NCBI GenBank assembly: GCA_964396385.1
Contig: CAYNFH010000087.1
Coordinates: forward strand, 1 to 24,458
Direction: 5' to 3'
Source: CAYNFH01 sp964396385
GTDB lineage: Bacteria; Armatimonadota; Chthonomonadetes; Chthonomonadales; CAJBBX01
Length of the DNA stretch: 24,458 bases
The notes under the pieces were generated by a model. It searched no databases and was not told where the DNA came from. It saw only the letters and a list, made by a program, of their open reading frames with translations. Numbering within the stretch: the stretch's first letter is position 1; each line of letters begins with the position of its first letter. The position numbers and the translations under genes were made by a program. Positions 14,733 through 22,912 of this stretch are shown here, one piece after another.

Positions 14733-15748
14733 CGCGCTTCTTCCTGCTGGCGGCATTGCTCGCCGCGGCGTGCGCGGCCGGCGGCACGGCGCCGCCCGGT
14801 CCGCCGCAAGGGCCGGGACTCGCCGCCGCCTATCCGGGGGACCGCGGCATCGAGAAGGATCCCGGGGTTGTGTTTACGGAGGAGTTCGAGGAGCCCTCGC
14901 TGGACGCGGTAAAGAGGCGCTGGGAGACCGTGGGCGGCCCGGAGTACATGGAGCTCTCGAACGACGTACCACCGGGAAGCGGTGGACACCATTCGCTGCA
15001 GATGACACACGTCGGTGGCAAGGGCACGGGCCCGCAGCTCTACCGCCGACTGCTTCCCGGCTATGACCGCCTGTATGCGCGCTTCTACGTGAAGTTCGAT
15101 CCGGACTGCGCTACCATCCATCACTTTGGTACGAACCTGGGCGGCAACCACCCCGCGACCCCTTGGCCCATGGTGAGCGCCGGGAACCGGCCGGCGGGTG
15201 ACAGGTCCTTCTGGTCCGGCGTGGAGCCCTACGGCAAGGACTGGGTGTGGGACTACTACACCTACTGGTGCGAGATGCGCGGGTCGCCGCCACGCGGGCA
15301 GACGTGGGGCAACAGCTTCATCCGCGACCCGAATCTCAAAGTCGAGCGGGGTAAGTGGACCTGCGTCGAAATGATGCTAAAGATGAACGACGTTGGCGAC
15401 ACGAACGGGGAGATGGCGCTCTGGCTGGACGGGAAACTCGTAAGCCACCTCGGCAAGGGGTTCCCGAAGGGCAAATGGGTGTATGACAAGTTCATTCCCG
15501 GCCATGGGGGTGAGGCCATCCGATGGAACGAAGCGAAGGGCGGCCCGGAACGGTTCACGGTACCGGATAGCGGACAGCCCTTTGAGGGATTTCGGTGGCG
15601 GACGGTTCGGGATCTCAGCCTCAACTACCTCTGGGTCTACTTGTACATCACGGACGCGCCGGCAGGCCACGTCAGCCGCGTGTGGTTCGACAATATTGTG
15701 GTCGCCACCCGGTACATCGGCCCGATGAGCGGCCGCCCCCGGCGCTAG
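14729..15748 (+). CDS. Secreted or lipid-anchored concanavalin-like protein (possible polysaccharide lyase)
   Basis: A 339-residue protein with an N-terminal export signal MTRFFLLAALLAAAC; the LAAAC at 11-15 may be a lipobox. After a Pro/Gly-rich linker (about 17-40), the body has a beta-jelly-roll look: FYVKFDPDC, then GKWTCVEMMLKMN, then EMALWLDGKLV, then YLWVYLYITD and VWFDNIVVATRYIG. The CVE...K.N...G...LW.DG pattern is shared by concanavalin-type lyases and LamG-like proteins acting on or binding polysaccharide. I cannot identify catalytic residues with confidence. It overlaps the GH130-like gene by four bases and ends one base before the membrane-protein gene, so these three are made together: extracellular capture, membrane step, internal processing is a plausible order. 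Confidence 0.65.
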   Translation: MTRFFLLAALLAAACAAGGTAPPGPPQGPGLAAAYPGDRGIEKDPGVVFTEEFEEPSLDAVKRRWETVGGPEYMELSNDVPPGSGGHHSLQMTHVGGKGTGPQLYRRLLPGYDRLYARFYVKFDPDCATIHHFGTNLGGNHPATPWPMVSAGNRPAGDRSFWSGVEPYGKDWVWDYYTYWCEMRGSPPRGQTWGNSFIRDPNLKVERGKWTCVEMMLKMNDVGDTNGEMALWLDGKLVSHLGKGFPKGKWVYDKFIPGHGGEAIRWNEAKGGPERFTVPDSGQPFEGFRWRTVRDLSLNYLWVYLYITDAPAGHVSRVWFDNIVVATRYIGPMSGRPRR

Positions 15749-15749
15749 G

Positions 15750-17723
15750 ATGGATCCGGCCCCCGCGGCGAACGGGCGTGCGCGTCCGGTCCGCCTGCGG
15801 GCCATACTCATCGGGCTGGTAATGGTCGTCGTCATCGTCGGGATGACCCAGACCCTCTCTATACAGCGTTCCGCAGCGGAGGTCGGTGGCGGCGCTCCTC
15901 CTCCCGCGCCCACCTACCTGCTCTTCCTCTATGCCCTCCTCCTGGCGCCTCTGATCGGCCGGCTGGACCCGCGGCTTGCGCTATCGCGCGGCGAGATGCT
16001 CGTCATCTACGGAATGATGCTCATCGCCGGGCCCATCACGCACCCCTTCGGCATCGGGTTCCTCATCCCGCACACCGTCGCCCCGCACTACTACAACGCG
16101 CACGAGCCCGGTTGGGCGGCGTTCCAGGAAGCTCTGCCAACCTGGTTCGGGCCAACCGATCGGCGGGCGATCGTTTCGTTCTTCCAGGGTGGCACCGGGG
16201 CAGTCCCCTGGCGTGCATGGATGGTGCCGATGGTGTGCTGGTCGTCGCTCCTGGTTGCGCTATTCCTGGTCATGCTCTGCATCAACACGCTTCTGCGCAG
16301 GCAGTGGATAGACCATGAGCGGCTCGTCTTTCCGCTGGCGGCCATTCCGCTCGCCCTCACCGGCGGCGCCACAACCTGGGGCGATGCGCGGTCGCGTATC
16401 CTGGGCAATCCGCTCTTCCAGCTCGGCATCGGCATTCCCCTGGTCCTGCAGGCGCCGTCGGCGCTACACCGGTACATTCCACAGATCCTGGATCTACAGC
16501 TCAAGGACGTTACGCTCGTGGAAGGCTCGACCGCGCTCGCGCCCCCGTGGAATGGCCTGGGCCGCATCGAGCTCCACCTGATCTTCTGGCTGGTGGGCAT
16601 CGCCTATCTGCTGCCCAAGGACATTTCGTTCAGCGCGTGGATTTTCTATTTGATACGCCTTGCGGAGAACGTCGCGGCGGTGTGGTTCGGCACGTCCGGC
16701 GAGGCGCCCAGCGTCTATAGCAACGACTTTCCGGCCCTCTTCGCCCAGGGCGCCGGCGCCGCGTTCGCCCTGACCGCCATCGCGCTCTGGATGGCGCGCC
16801 GCCACCTGGCCGGTGCTCTTGCCCGCGCCTTCCGGGCAGGTGGACCCTACGATACCGGGGAGTACCTGTCGTATCGGACGGCTGTGCTGGGAGCCGTGCT
16901 GGGCTGCCTGTTCATCCTGTTCTGGCTTCACGTTGCCGGGATGCGCATCTGGTTCGCCGCGCTCTTCCTGGCGCTCATGCTTAGCTACTTCCTCATCTTC
17001 GCCCGGATCCGCGCGGAGACCGGCCTGGGAATGCACGTCATCCTGTGGCCCAAGATGCTGGACGAGGTGATGGTCACGCTGGTCGGCGCGCAATATATGC
17101 GGCTCCCGGAGCTCACGGTGCTGTACGGCGTCCGTTGGCTCTACTTCGGATCCGCCACAGGCTCCGTCATGGCCTCGCAGCTAGAGGGTTTCAAGCTGGC
17201 GGACGCCGCCGGTCTCCGGGGACGCCGCGTGGGGTTCAGCTTCGCCCTCGCGGCGTTCGTCACCGTCCCGCTGGCGTTCGCATGGACCCTGAAGAGCTAC
17301 TACGGCCACGGCTTTGAAGCGTTGCCCATAGGGCAGCGGAGCACCAGTATGGTCGGCAGCCAGATATACTGGTCTTATCAGGATCTGGTCGCGACCCAGA
17401 CCACGGCCACCGGGCCGGACTGGCCGGGTATAACGGCCATCGGGGCAGGAGCGCTGGTGACGCTCGTCCTCACCGCGCTGCGGATTCGGTTCCTCTGGTT
17501 CCCGCTCCATCCCGTGGGATACCTGGCCGCGAACTCGTGGGGAATGCACGTCAACTGGCTGCCCTTCTTCCTCGGGTGGCTCATGAACGTGCTGACCACG
17601 CGGTACGGGGGGCTCGCGGTCTACCGCCGTCTGCTTCCCGTGTTCCTGGGCCTGATCGTCGGCGATATGCTTCACGAGGGGCTATGGGGGATAGTGACAT
17701 GGGCTACCGGAGGCGCGCAGTGA
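15750..17723 (+). CDS. Multipass membrane protein, DUF6785/DUF6784-like
   Basis: A 657-residue integral membrane protein starting at ATG 15750, one base after the previous stop. I count roughly 12-14 hydrophobic segments, beginning with ILIGLVMVVVIVGM (19-32) and TYLLFLYALLLAPLIG (55-70). The segment QWIDHERLVFPLAAIPLAL after the fourth or fifth segment, the long extramembrane stretch after HPFGIGFLIPH, and the final GDMLHEGLWGIVTW pattern match the DUF6785-type proteins I associate with Armatimonadota and Planctomycetota carbohydrate loci. No transported substrate is known to me. Position between a secreted glycan-binding protein and sugar enzymes suggests oligosaccharide transport or sensing, which is inference. 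Confidence 0.75.
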   Translation: MDPAPAANGRARPVRLRAILIGLVMVVVIVGMTQTLSIQRSAAEVGGGAPPPAPTYLLFLYALLLAPLIGRLDPRLALSRGEMLVIYGMMLIAGPITHPFGIGFLIPHTVAPHYYNAHEPGWAAFQEALPTWFGPTDRRAIVSFFQGGTGAVPWRAWMVPMVCWSSLLVALFLVMLCINTLLRRQWIDHERLVFPLAAIPLALTGGATTWGDARSRILGNPLFQLGIGIPLVLQAPSALHRYIPQILDLQLKDVTLVEGSTALAPPWNGLGRIELHLIFWLVGIAYLLPKDISFSAWIFYLIRLAENVAAVWFGTSGEAPSVYSNDFPALFAQGAGAAFALTAIALWMARRHLAGALARAFRAGGPYDTGEYLSYRTAVLGAVLGCLFILFWLHVAGMRIWFAALFLALMLSYFLIFARIRAETGLGMHVILWPKMLDEVMVTLVGAQYMRLPELTVLYGVRWLYFGSATGSVMASQLEGFKLADAAGLRGRRVGFSFALAAFVTVPLAFAWTLKSYYGHGFEALPIGQRSTSMVGSQIYWSYQDLVATQTTATGPDWPGITAIGAGALVTLVLTALRIRFLWFPLHPVGYLAANSWGMHVNWLPFFLGWLMNVLTTRYGGLAVYRRLLPVFLGLIVGDMLHEGLWGIVTWATGGAQ

Positions 17724-17745
17724 CAGGGGAAAGGTGGGTCGCAGC

Positions 17746-19047
17746 ATGAGACAGGTTCAGGAACCGCCGCCGGGCGACCGGCCGTCGCGTGACGCCGGAG
17801 TGCGCGTGCTCAACCCGAGGGACCGTGTGCCGGTCAGCCTCATCATTGACGACTCCACCTGCCTGATAAACCTCGCCCACTTCTGCATCCCGCCCTTCGC
17901 GGAGGTCTTCCCGGAACGGTACCTCCAGGATTGGCGCAGCCTGCCCCGTGAGATCCCGGACTCGTTCGTCCGCGAGTTCGGCGAGTGGTGCCACGAGCAC
18001 GGCGTCAGGGGCAAGTACAGCATCGTCCCGTACCCCGCCTGCGTGGGCTGGGTGGATCGGGAGATGCCGGGCTGGACCCGGCGGGAGCTGGAGGAGAGCC
18101 TGGATCTCGTCCGCACCCTCATGACGCCGGACTGGGACATCCACCCGGAGATGGTCTCCCACACCTGGGTCATCGACACGAAGACCGGCCGGCCCTACCC
18201 GGAGCGCACCGCGCGCTTCATGGAGAACTGGGACTGGACCGAGGGCCGCTCCGCGGACGAGATGGCGGACTACCTGGGCTACGCTCTCCGTATCCTCCAC
18301 AACGTCGGCCTGCCGTGCGAGGGGATCACCACCCCCGGCGGCTTCGGCAACCAGGTCCTGCCGGCCCTGGCGCAGGGCACGCTCGAGGCGTGCCGCGCCG
18401 TCTACCGGACCGAGGTGCCGCACTACTTCCGCCACGTCTTCACCGATGACCGCAGCGTCGCCCCGCGCGTGGAATACGCCTCCGGCCTCAACGGGTCGGA
18501 TCCGCGCTGCGTCGTCTCCATCATCGGCTGCACCGGCGACTGGTTCGGCGGCTGGGACGGCCTCTCGCCCGGCTCGGAGGACCTCTTTATCGGGGAAGAC
18601 CTTCAGGGCGGCCGTCTGCCGGAGGTCATCGAGCGCGGCGAGCCCGCCATCCTCGTCTGCCACTGGCCCGGCATCTACTTCAACGGTGAGAAAGTCGGGT
18701 TCCGCATCTTCCAGGAGGTCGTGCGCCGCCTGCACTCCCGCTATGACAACCTGCTCTGGATGAAGCTGAGCGAGATCGCCCGCTACTGGGCCGCCCGTGA
18801 GCTGACCCGAATTGAAACGCGGGGGATTTCCGTCCGCCTTCACGCCCCCTTCGCCGCCCCCTCCTTCACCGTGGAGATCGACGGCCGCGTGGACGCGGTC
18901 ACCCTCGTCGCGAACGGTGAGGCCCAGCCCCTCCGGCGGATCACGGATTCGCGGGACCTCGAGGCCGGTACGTGGCTCCTGCGAGACGGGGGCACGGTCG
19001 CCAGCTTCGACCTTCCGCGAGGCCCATCGGAGCTCCAGGTGCAATGA
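17746..19047 (+). CDS. Polysaccharide deacetylase-like (NodB-fold) protein
   Basis: About 433 residues; ATG 17746 is preferred, with AAGGTGG about nine bases upstream, though GTG 17734 is in frame. No signal peptide. VPVSLIIDDSTCL (residues 28-40) is the strand and Asp-Asp metal motif seen at the start of the NodB barrel. HGVRGKYSIVPYP, EGITTPGGFGNQ and a late AILVCHWPG carry the expected barrel strands and a possible metal/catalytic His. The usual HxxxH zinc motif is not obvious, so it may be a divergent member. A small C-terminal beta domain (about 355-433) follows the barrel. Within the operon it could remove acetyl groups from the imported glycan; alternatively it is an uncharacterised barrel hydrolase. 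The next gene starts 52 bases later. Confidence 0.62.
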   Translation: MRQVQEPPPGDRPSRDAGVRVLNPRDRVPVSLIIDDSTCLINLAHFCIPPFAEVFPERYLQDWRSLPREIPDSFVREFGEWCHEHGVRGKYSIVPYPACVGWVDREMPGWTRRELEESLDLVRTLMTPDWDIHPEMVSHTWVIDTKTGRPYPERTARFMENWDWTEGRSADEMADYLGYALRILHNVGLPCEGITTPGGFGNQVLPALAQGTLEACRAVYRTEVPHYFRHVFTDDRSVAPRVEYASGLNGSDPRCVVSIIGCTGDWFGGWDGLSPGSEDLFIGEDLQGGRLPEVIERGEPAILVCHWPGIYFNGEKVGFRIFQEVVRRLHSRYDNLLWMKLSEIARYWAARELTRIETRGISVRLHAPFAAPSFTVEIDGRVDAVTLVANGEAQPLRRITDSRDLEAGTWLLRDGGTVASFDLPRGPSELQVQ

Positions 19048-19099
19048 TCCGGCTAATACACCCAGACCGAGCGGCCGTTCGGCCCCTCCGGAGGCAAAC

Positions 19100-20461
19100 G
19101 TGCAGCAGCTCAAGATAGGGGTATCGAGCCTCAGAGGCGTAGTGGGGGATGCGCTCACGCCTGAGCTCATCGTGAACTTCGCCTGCGCCATGGGCACCTG
19201 GTGCGATGGCGGAGAGGTCGTCGTCGGTCGGGACACGCGCAGGTCCGGCAGCATGCTCCATGCGGCCGTCCTGAGCGGGCTCGCCTCGGCGGGATGCGAA
19301 GTGGTGGATCTCGGCGTAGCTCCTACACCGTTGGTCTCCTTCGCGGTGCGGGAGCTCTCCGCGGCCGGCGGTATCTCCATCACCGGCAGCCACAACGACG
19401 CTCGGTGGAACGCACTCAAGTTCTTGGGGCCGGACGGCGCGCCGCTCAACGCCATCAAGACAGAGGAGCTCCTGGACATCTATCACGCCTCCGCGTACCT
19501 CCTCGCGCCCTGGGAAAAGCTGCGGAAGCCGCGGATCGACGAGGGCGTGCTGGACCGGTACCTCGCGGAGCTGCTGAAGCTCGTGGACGTGGAGCGGATC
19601 CGGGCCCGGGGATTCGGCGTCGCCGTGGACTTCTGCAATGGGGCGTGCGTCGATGCCACAACCCGGTTCCTGGAAGGCCTCGGATGCACCGTGTTTCCGC
19701 TCAACGAGGAGCCGGGCGGGGATTTCGCCCGCCCGCCCGCGCCAACGTCCGGCAACATGCGCCAGCTCGCGACGCTCGTGCGCTGCCTCCCGGCGGACTT
19801 CGGCGCCGCAATCAATATCGACGGCGACCGTATCGGGTTTGTAACGGCCGGTGGCGTTCCGCTGTCGGAGGAGTACACGCTCCCACTCGCTGCCCTGGCA
19901 CTTCTGGCGAAGCGGCCCGGGCCGGTGGTCGCGACGGGATCTACCTCGCGGATGGTGGACGCGATAGCGCGTGAGCTCGGCCAGCCGGTGGTCCGCACCA
20001 TGGTGGGTGAGGGATACGTGGTAGACCGCGCGCTGGCCGAGGGAGCGCCCATCGCCGGAGAGGGCAGCGGGGGCGTGGCATTCCTGCCGGAGACGACGAC
20101 CTACGACGCCATGCTCACCCTGGGAGCGGTCCTGAATCAGATGGCTGCCACCGAGACCGGACTTGCGGACCTGGCGCAGCGCCTGCCGAAGCTCGATATG
20201 CGCAAGGGCGAGATAGGAGCCGCTCCCAATGTCGTATACCACGTACTGGACCGCTTCCGCGAGCGCTATGCGGACCGGAGCCCGGACACAACGGACGGGC
20301 TCCGCGTCGAGTGGGACGACGCCTGGCTGCACGTGCGGGCTTCCAACACGGAGCCCCTCCTGCGCATCATCGTCGAGTCCGGCGACGCCGGGCAGACCGA
20401 CTCACTCTTCTCGGAGGCCATGACGTTCGCCCGGCGAATGGCCTTTGGGATAGGTCAATAG
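19100..20461 (+). CDS. Phosphohexomutase paralogue 1, altered metal loop
   Basis: A 453-residue member of the alpha-D-phosphohexomutase family, starting at GTG 19100 five bases after GGAGG. In the family, four domains interconvert hexose 1- and 6-phosphates through a phosphoserine. Here the catalytic loop is TGSHND with Ser97, the sugar-selective loop is GEGSGG, and the phosphate-binding loop is RASNTEPLLRI. The magnesium loop is aberrant: NIDGDR (239-244) replaces the usual DxDxDR, with Asn239 in the place of the first Asp. All other key residues remain, so the protein may be a weak enzyme, one with altered metal use, or a regulatory partner of paralogue 2, whose gene begins six bases after this stop. 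Specificity (mannose, glucose, glucosamine) is not decidable from sequence alone. Confidence 0.85.
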   Translation: MQQLKIGVSSLRGVVGDALTPELIVNFACAMGTWCDGGEVVVGRDTRRSGSMLHAAVLSGLASAGCEVVDLGVAPTPLVSFAVRELSAAGGISITGSHNDARWNALKFLGPDGAPLNAIKTEELLDIYHASAYLLAPWEKLRKPRIDEGVLDRYLAELLKLVDVERIRARGFGVAVDFCNGACVDATTRFLEGLGCTVFPLNEEPGGDFARPPAPTSGNMRQLATLVRCLPADFGAAINIDGDRIGFVTAGGVPLSEEYTLPLAALALLAKRPGPVVATGSTSRMVDAIARELGQPVVRTMVGEGYVVDRALAEGAPIAGEGSGGVAFLPETTTYDAMLTLGAVLNQMAATETGLADLAQRLPKLDMRKGEIGAAPNVVYHVLDRFRERYADRSPDTTDGLRVEWDDAWLHVRASNTEPLLRIIVESGDAGQTDSLFSEAMTFARRMAFGIGQ

Positions 20462-20467
20462 GGCAAT

Positions 20468-21832
20468 ATGCGACGGCCGCTGTCGCTGAAAATCGGCATA
20501 TCCGGTGTGCGGGGGGTCATCGGCGAATCCCTCACCCCGCAGCTCGTAACCTCCTTCGCGGCCGCTTTCGGCACACATGCCGGGGCAGGGCCCATCGCCA
20601 TCGGAACAGACAGCCGGCCATCGCGCGACATGGTCAAGCAGGCCGCCATGGCGGGGCTGCTCAGCGTGGGCTGTACGCCGGTGGACCTCGGCATCCTGCC
20701 GGTCCCCGCACTCCAGCTCCACGTGCGTGAGTCGGGAGCATTTGGAGGCATCTGCGTCACGGCGAGCCACAATCCCATCGAGTGGAATGCGCTCAAGTTC
20801 TTCGGTCCGGACGGGATCCTGTTGCGGCCGGGACAGGCCGTGGAGCTGACGGACCTCTACCACCAGGGCGTGTTCCCGCGCGCGCAGGCCGCGGAGCTCG
20901 GCGAGCTGCGCGTAGACAGCGGCGCCATCGCCATGCACCGGCAAAGGATCCTGCGCGCCGTGGACGCCGACAAGATTCGGGCCCGACGTTTCAAAGTCGT
21001 GGTGGACTGCTGTAACGGGGCTGCCTCCAGGGCGACGCCGGCCTTCCTCCAGGAGCTGGGCTGTGACGTGGTGGAGCTGTACACCAACCCCGACGAGCCG
21101 TTCCCTCACAACCCGGAGCCTCTGCCGGAGAACATCGGAGCGCTGTGCCGGAAGGTGAAGGAGTGCGGCGCCGACATCGGCTTTGTGCAGGACGCTGACG
21201 CGGATAGACTGGCCGTGGTGAACGAACGGGGCGAGCCCCTTGGCGAAGAGTGTACGCTGGCCTTAGCCGCCCGTCACGTGGTGAAGAAGAGCCCGGGGCC
21301 CATCGTGGTGAACATCTCCACGAGCGCTATGGTGGACCACATCGCCGCGCAGTACGGCGTACCGATCTACCGCACCAGGGTGGGCGAGATCAACGTGGTG
21401 GAGAAGATGCTGGCGGTCGGCGCCCGGATAGGCGGGGAAGGGAACGGCGGCGTCATCGCGCCAGCACTGAACCCTTGCCGCGATAGCTTTGTCGGGATGG
21501 CGCTCCTGCTGGAAAGCCTGGCGGAGGAGGGGGTAACAACGAGCGAGCTACGAGCGCTCGTACCGGCTTACGCCATGCTGAAGAAGAAGGTCGAACTCCC
21601 GGCGAGGGAGATCGCACCTTCCCTGCGCCGCATGCTGAACCACTATCCCGGCGAGCAGGTCGACCTGACCGACGGCATCAAGGTGGTGTGGCCGGACAGG
21701 TGGGTGCAGGCTCGCGGCTCGAACACAGAGCCCATCCTCCGCGTCATGGCCGAGGCGCCAACTGAGAAAGATGCTCGCGTCCTCATCGCGTCCGCCATTC
21801 AGGCGCTCGGGCTTTCAGGGCAAGAGGCGTGA
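20468..21832 (+). CDS. Phosphohexomutase paralogue 2 (phosphomannomutase/phosphoglucosamine mutase type)
   Basis: A 454-residue phosphohexomutase with all motifs intact: LKIGISGVRG (7-16), catalytic TASHNP with Ser100, metal loop DADADR (242-247), sugar loop GEGNGG and phosphate loop RGSNTEPILRV. It is clearly a paralogue of the preceding gene over the full length (both open KIG[IV]S-RGV[IV]G--LTP-L), which indicates an old tandem duplication. If the GH130-like enzyme releases mannose 1-phosphate, this mutase would convert it to mannose 6-phosphate, or run the other way to supply GDP-mannose for gmd; that link is inference. The ATG start lies seven bases after the previous TAG; the stop overlaps the next start (GTGA). 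Confidence 0.9.
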   Translation: MRRPLSLKIGISGVRGVIGESLTPQLVTSFAAAFGTHAGAGPIAIGTDSRPSRDMVKQAAMAGLLSVGCTPVDLGILPVPALQLHVRESGAFGGICVTASHNPIEWNALKFFGPDGILLRPGQAVELTDLYHQGVFPRAQAAELGELRVDSGAIAMHRQRILRAVDADKIRARRFKVVVDCCNGAASRATPAFLQELGCDVVELYTNPDEPFPHNPEPLPENIGALCRKVKECGADIGFVQDADADRLAVVNERGEPLGEECTLALAARHVVKKSPGPIVVNISTSAMVDHIAAQYGVPIYRTRVGEINVVEKMLAVGARIGGEGNGGVIAPALNPCRDSFVGMALLLESLAEEGVTTSELRALVPAYAMLKKKVELPAREIAPSLRRMLNHYPGEQVDLTDGIKVVWPDRWVQARGSNTEPILRVMAEAPTEKDARVLIASAIQALGLSGQEA

Positions 21833-22809
21833 TCCGGCTCGCCCTCATCGGCTGCGGCGCCCACGCGGAAACCGCCCACGCTCAGCCGCTCGCGTACTAT
21901 GTGACCCAGCACCCCGGACAGGTAGAGCTCATCGCCACCTGCGATACTGCCCCCGAGCGCGCCGACCGGTTCTGCCGCGAGTACGGCTTTGCCAGGACCT
22001 ACGTGGATACAACGCAGATGCTGGACGAGGTGCAGCCGGACGCGGTAGTCGCCACCGTTCCCATCGAGGAGACTCCGCGGATCGGCGCGGACCTGCTCCG
22101 CCGCGGCATCCCGTGCGTCCTGGAGAAGCCGCCCGGCCGCTTTATGGACGAAGCGCTTGCGCTCGCCGAGGTGGCGCGCGAGACCGGCACGCCGCACATG
22201 GTCTCCATGAACCGCCGCTTTAGCCCCTACCTGACCCGCGCGGCGACCTGGGCGACGGCCGCAGCGCCGCTCCGCCTCATCCACGCTCGGATGACGCGCC
22301 ACGCCCGGACCGAGCCCGAGTTCCTCTGGGGCACCGGCATCCACGTCGTCGACGCGGTCTGCTCCATCGGGGGCGATATTGCCGGGTATGACGTCGTGGA
22401 TCGCGGCGTAGCGGATGGTCACGTCTGGTACTTCATTACCATAGAGTTCCTATTCGGTCCCACGGCCATCGTCGAGCTTCTCCCAACCGCTGGCGCGATA
22501 GATGAGACCTTTGAGCTTGCGTCCGATGGGTTCCAGGCCTTCGCCCGCACCATGGGCCCCCAGGGCGAATCGGCATGCTGCTGGAAAGACGGAAAGGTCT
22601 GGCTCGGGGCCGCCACCCGCCCCGACGACCCGCTCTACCTCCGCGACGGCTCCTACGAGGAGACCTCCGCCTTCCTCCACGGCCTCCTCACCGGCGCTCC
22701 CCTCCGCCCCACGCTCCACGACGTCCTCCCCGCCCTCCGCATCTGCGCCGACCCACCAATCAGTCATTCCAAAGAACTGCTCAGCGGGAGTACGCAGCAA
22801 ACGCTGTAG
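21829..22809 (+). CDS. Gfo/Idh/MocA-family oxidoreductase
   Basis: A 326-residue NAD(P)-dependent sugar oxidoreductase-like protein starting at GTG 21829 and overlapping the mutase stop. The N-terminal Rossmann fold has LALIGCGAHA (4-13), an acidic CDT after strand 2, and the family's EKPPGR (99-104, catalytic Lys100). In the second domain GTGIHVVDAV supplies His172 and Asp175 at the usual active-site position. The C-terminus seems to finish normally (HDVLPALRIC), with a short polar tail. It is the last gene of the operon and would oxidise or epimerise a sugar released by the upstream enzymes; the sugar is unknown. About 104 bases separate it from the next gene. Confidence 0.85.
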   Translation: MIRLALIGCGAHAETAHAQPLAYYVTQHPGQVELIATCDTAPERADRFCREYGFARTYVDTTQMLDEVQPDAVVATVPIEETPRIGADLLRRGIPCVLEKPPGRFMDEALALAEVARETGTPHMVSMNRRFSPYLTRAATWATAAAPLRLIHARMTRHARTEPEFLWGTGIHVVDAVCSIGGDIAGYDVVDRGVADGHVWYFITIEFLFGPTAIVELLPTAGAIDETFELASDGFQAFARTMGPQGESACCWKDGKVWLGAATRPDDPLYLRDGSYEETSAFLHGLLTGAPLRPTLHDVLPALRICADPPISHSKELLSGSTQQTL

Positions 22810-22862
22810 GGGCGGGGCGCTGTCCCGGACCGCTGCCCCCTTGGTTCCTCAACGGCGAGTTT

Positions 22863-22897
22863 GCGGTACGGCGGCTGAACGCCGCGGTCCGCACCGC
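22863..22897. repeat. Imperfect inverted repeat between operon and FG-GAP gene
   Basis: GCGGT (22863-22867) pairs with ACCGC (22893-22897) around an inner stem CGGCG/CGCCG (22869-22873, 22880-22884) with loop GCTGAA. No T tract follows. It could be an mRNA 3'-end structure of the operon or a dispersed palindromic repeat. Confidence 0.45.
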
Positions 22898-22912
22898 CTG
22901 CCATACTAACGT

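Noticed and set aside
18812..19099. N-terminal extension of phosphohexomutase 1 back to 18812
   Set aside because: The extra 96 codons overlap the deacetylase gene in another frame, and GTG 19100 has a GGAGG site and the conserved family N-terminus.
17704..19479. Long minus-strand frame (about 590 codons) opposite the deacetylase-like gene
   Set aside because: It shows no protein-like motif and spans several plus-strand operon genes and junctions; a shadow of high GC third positions.
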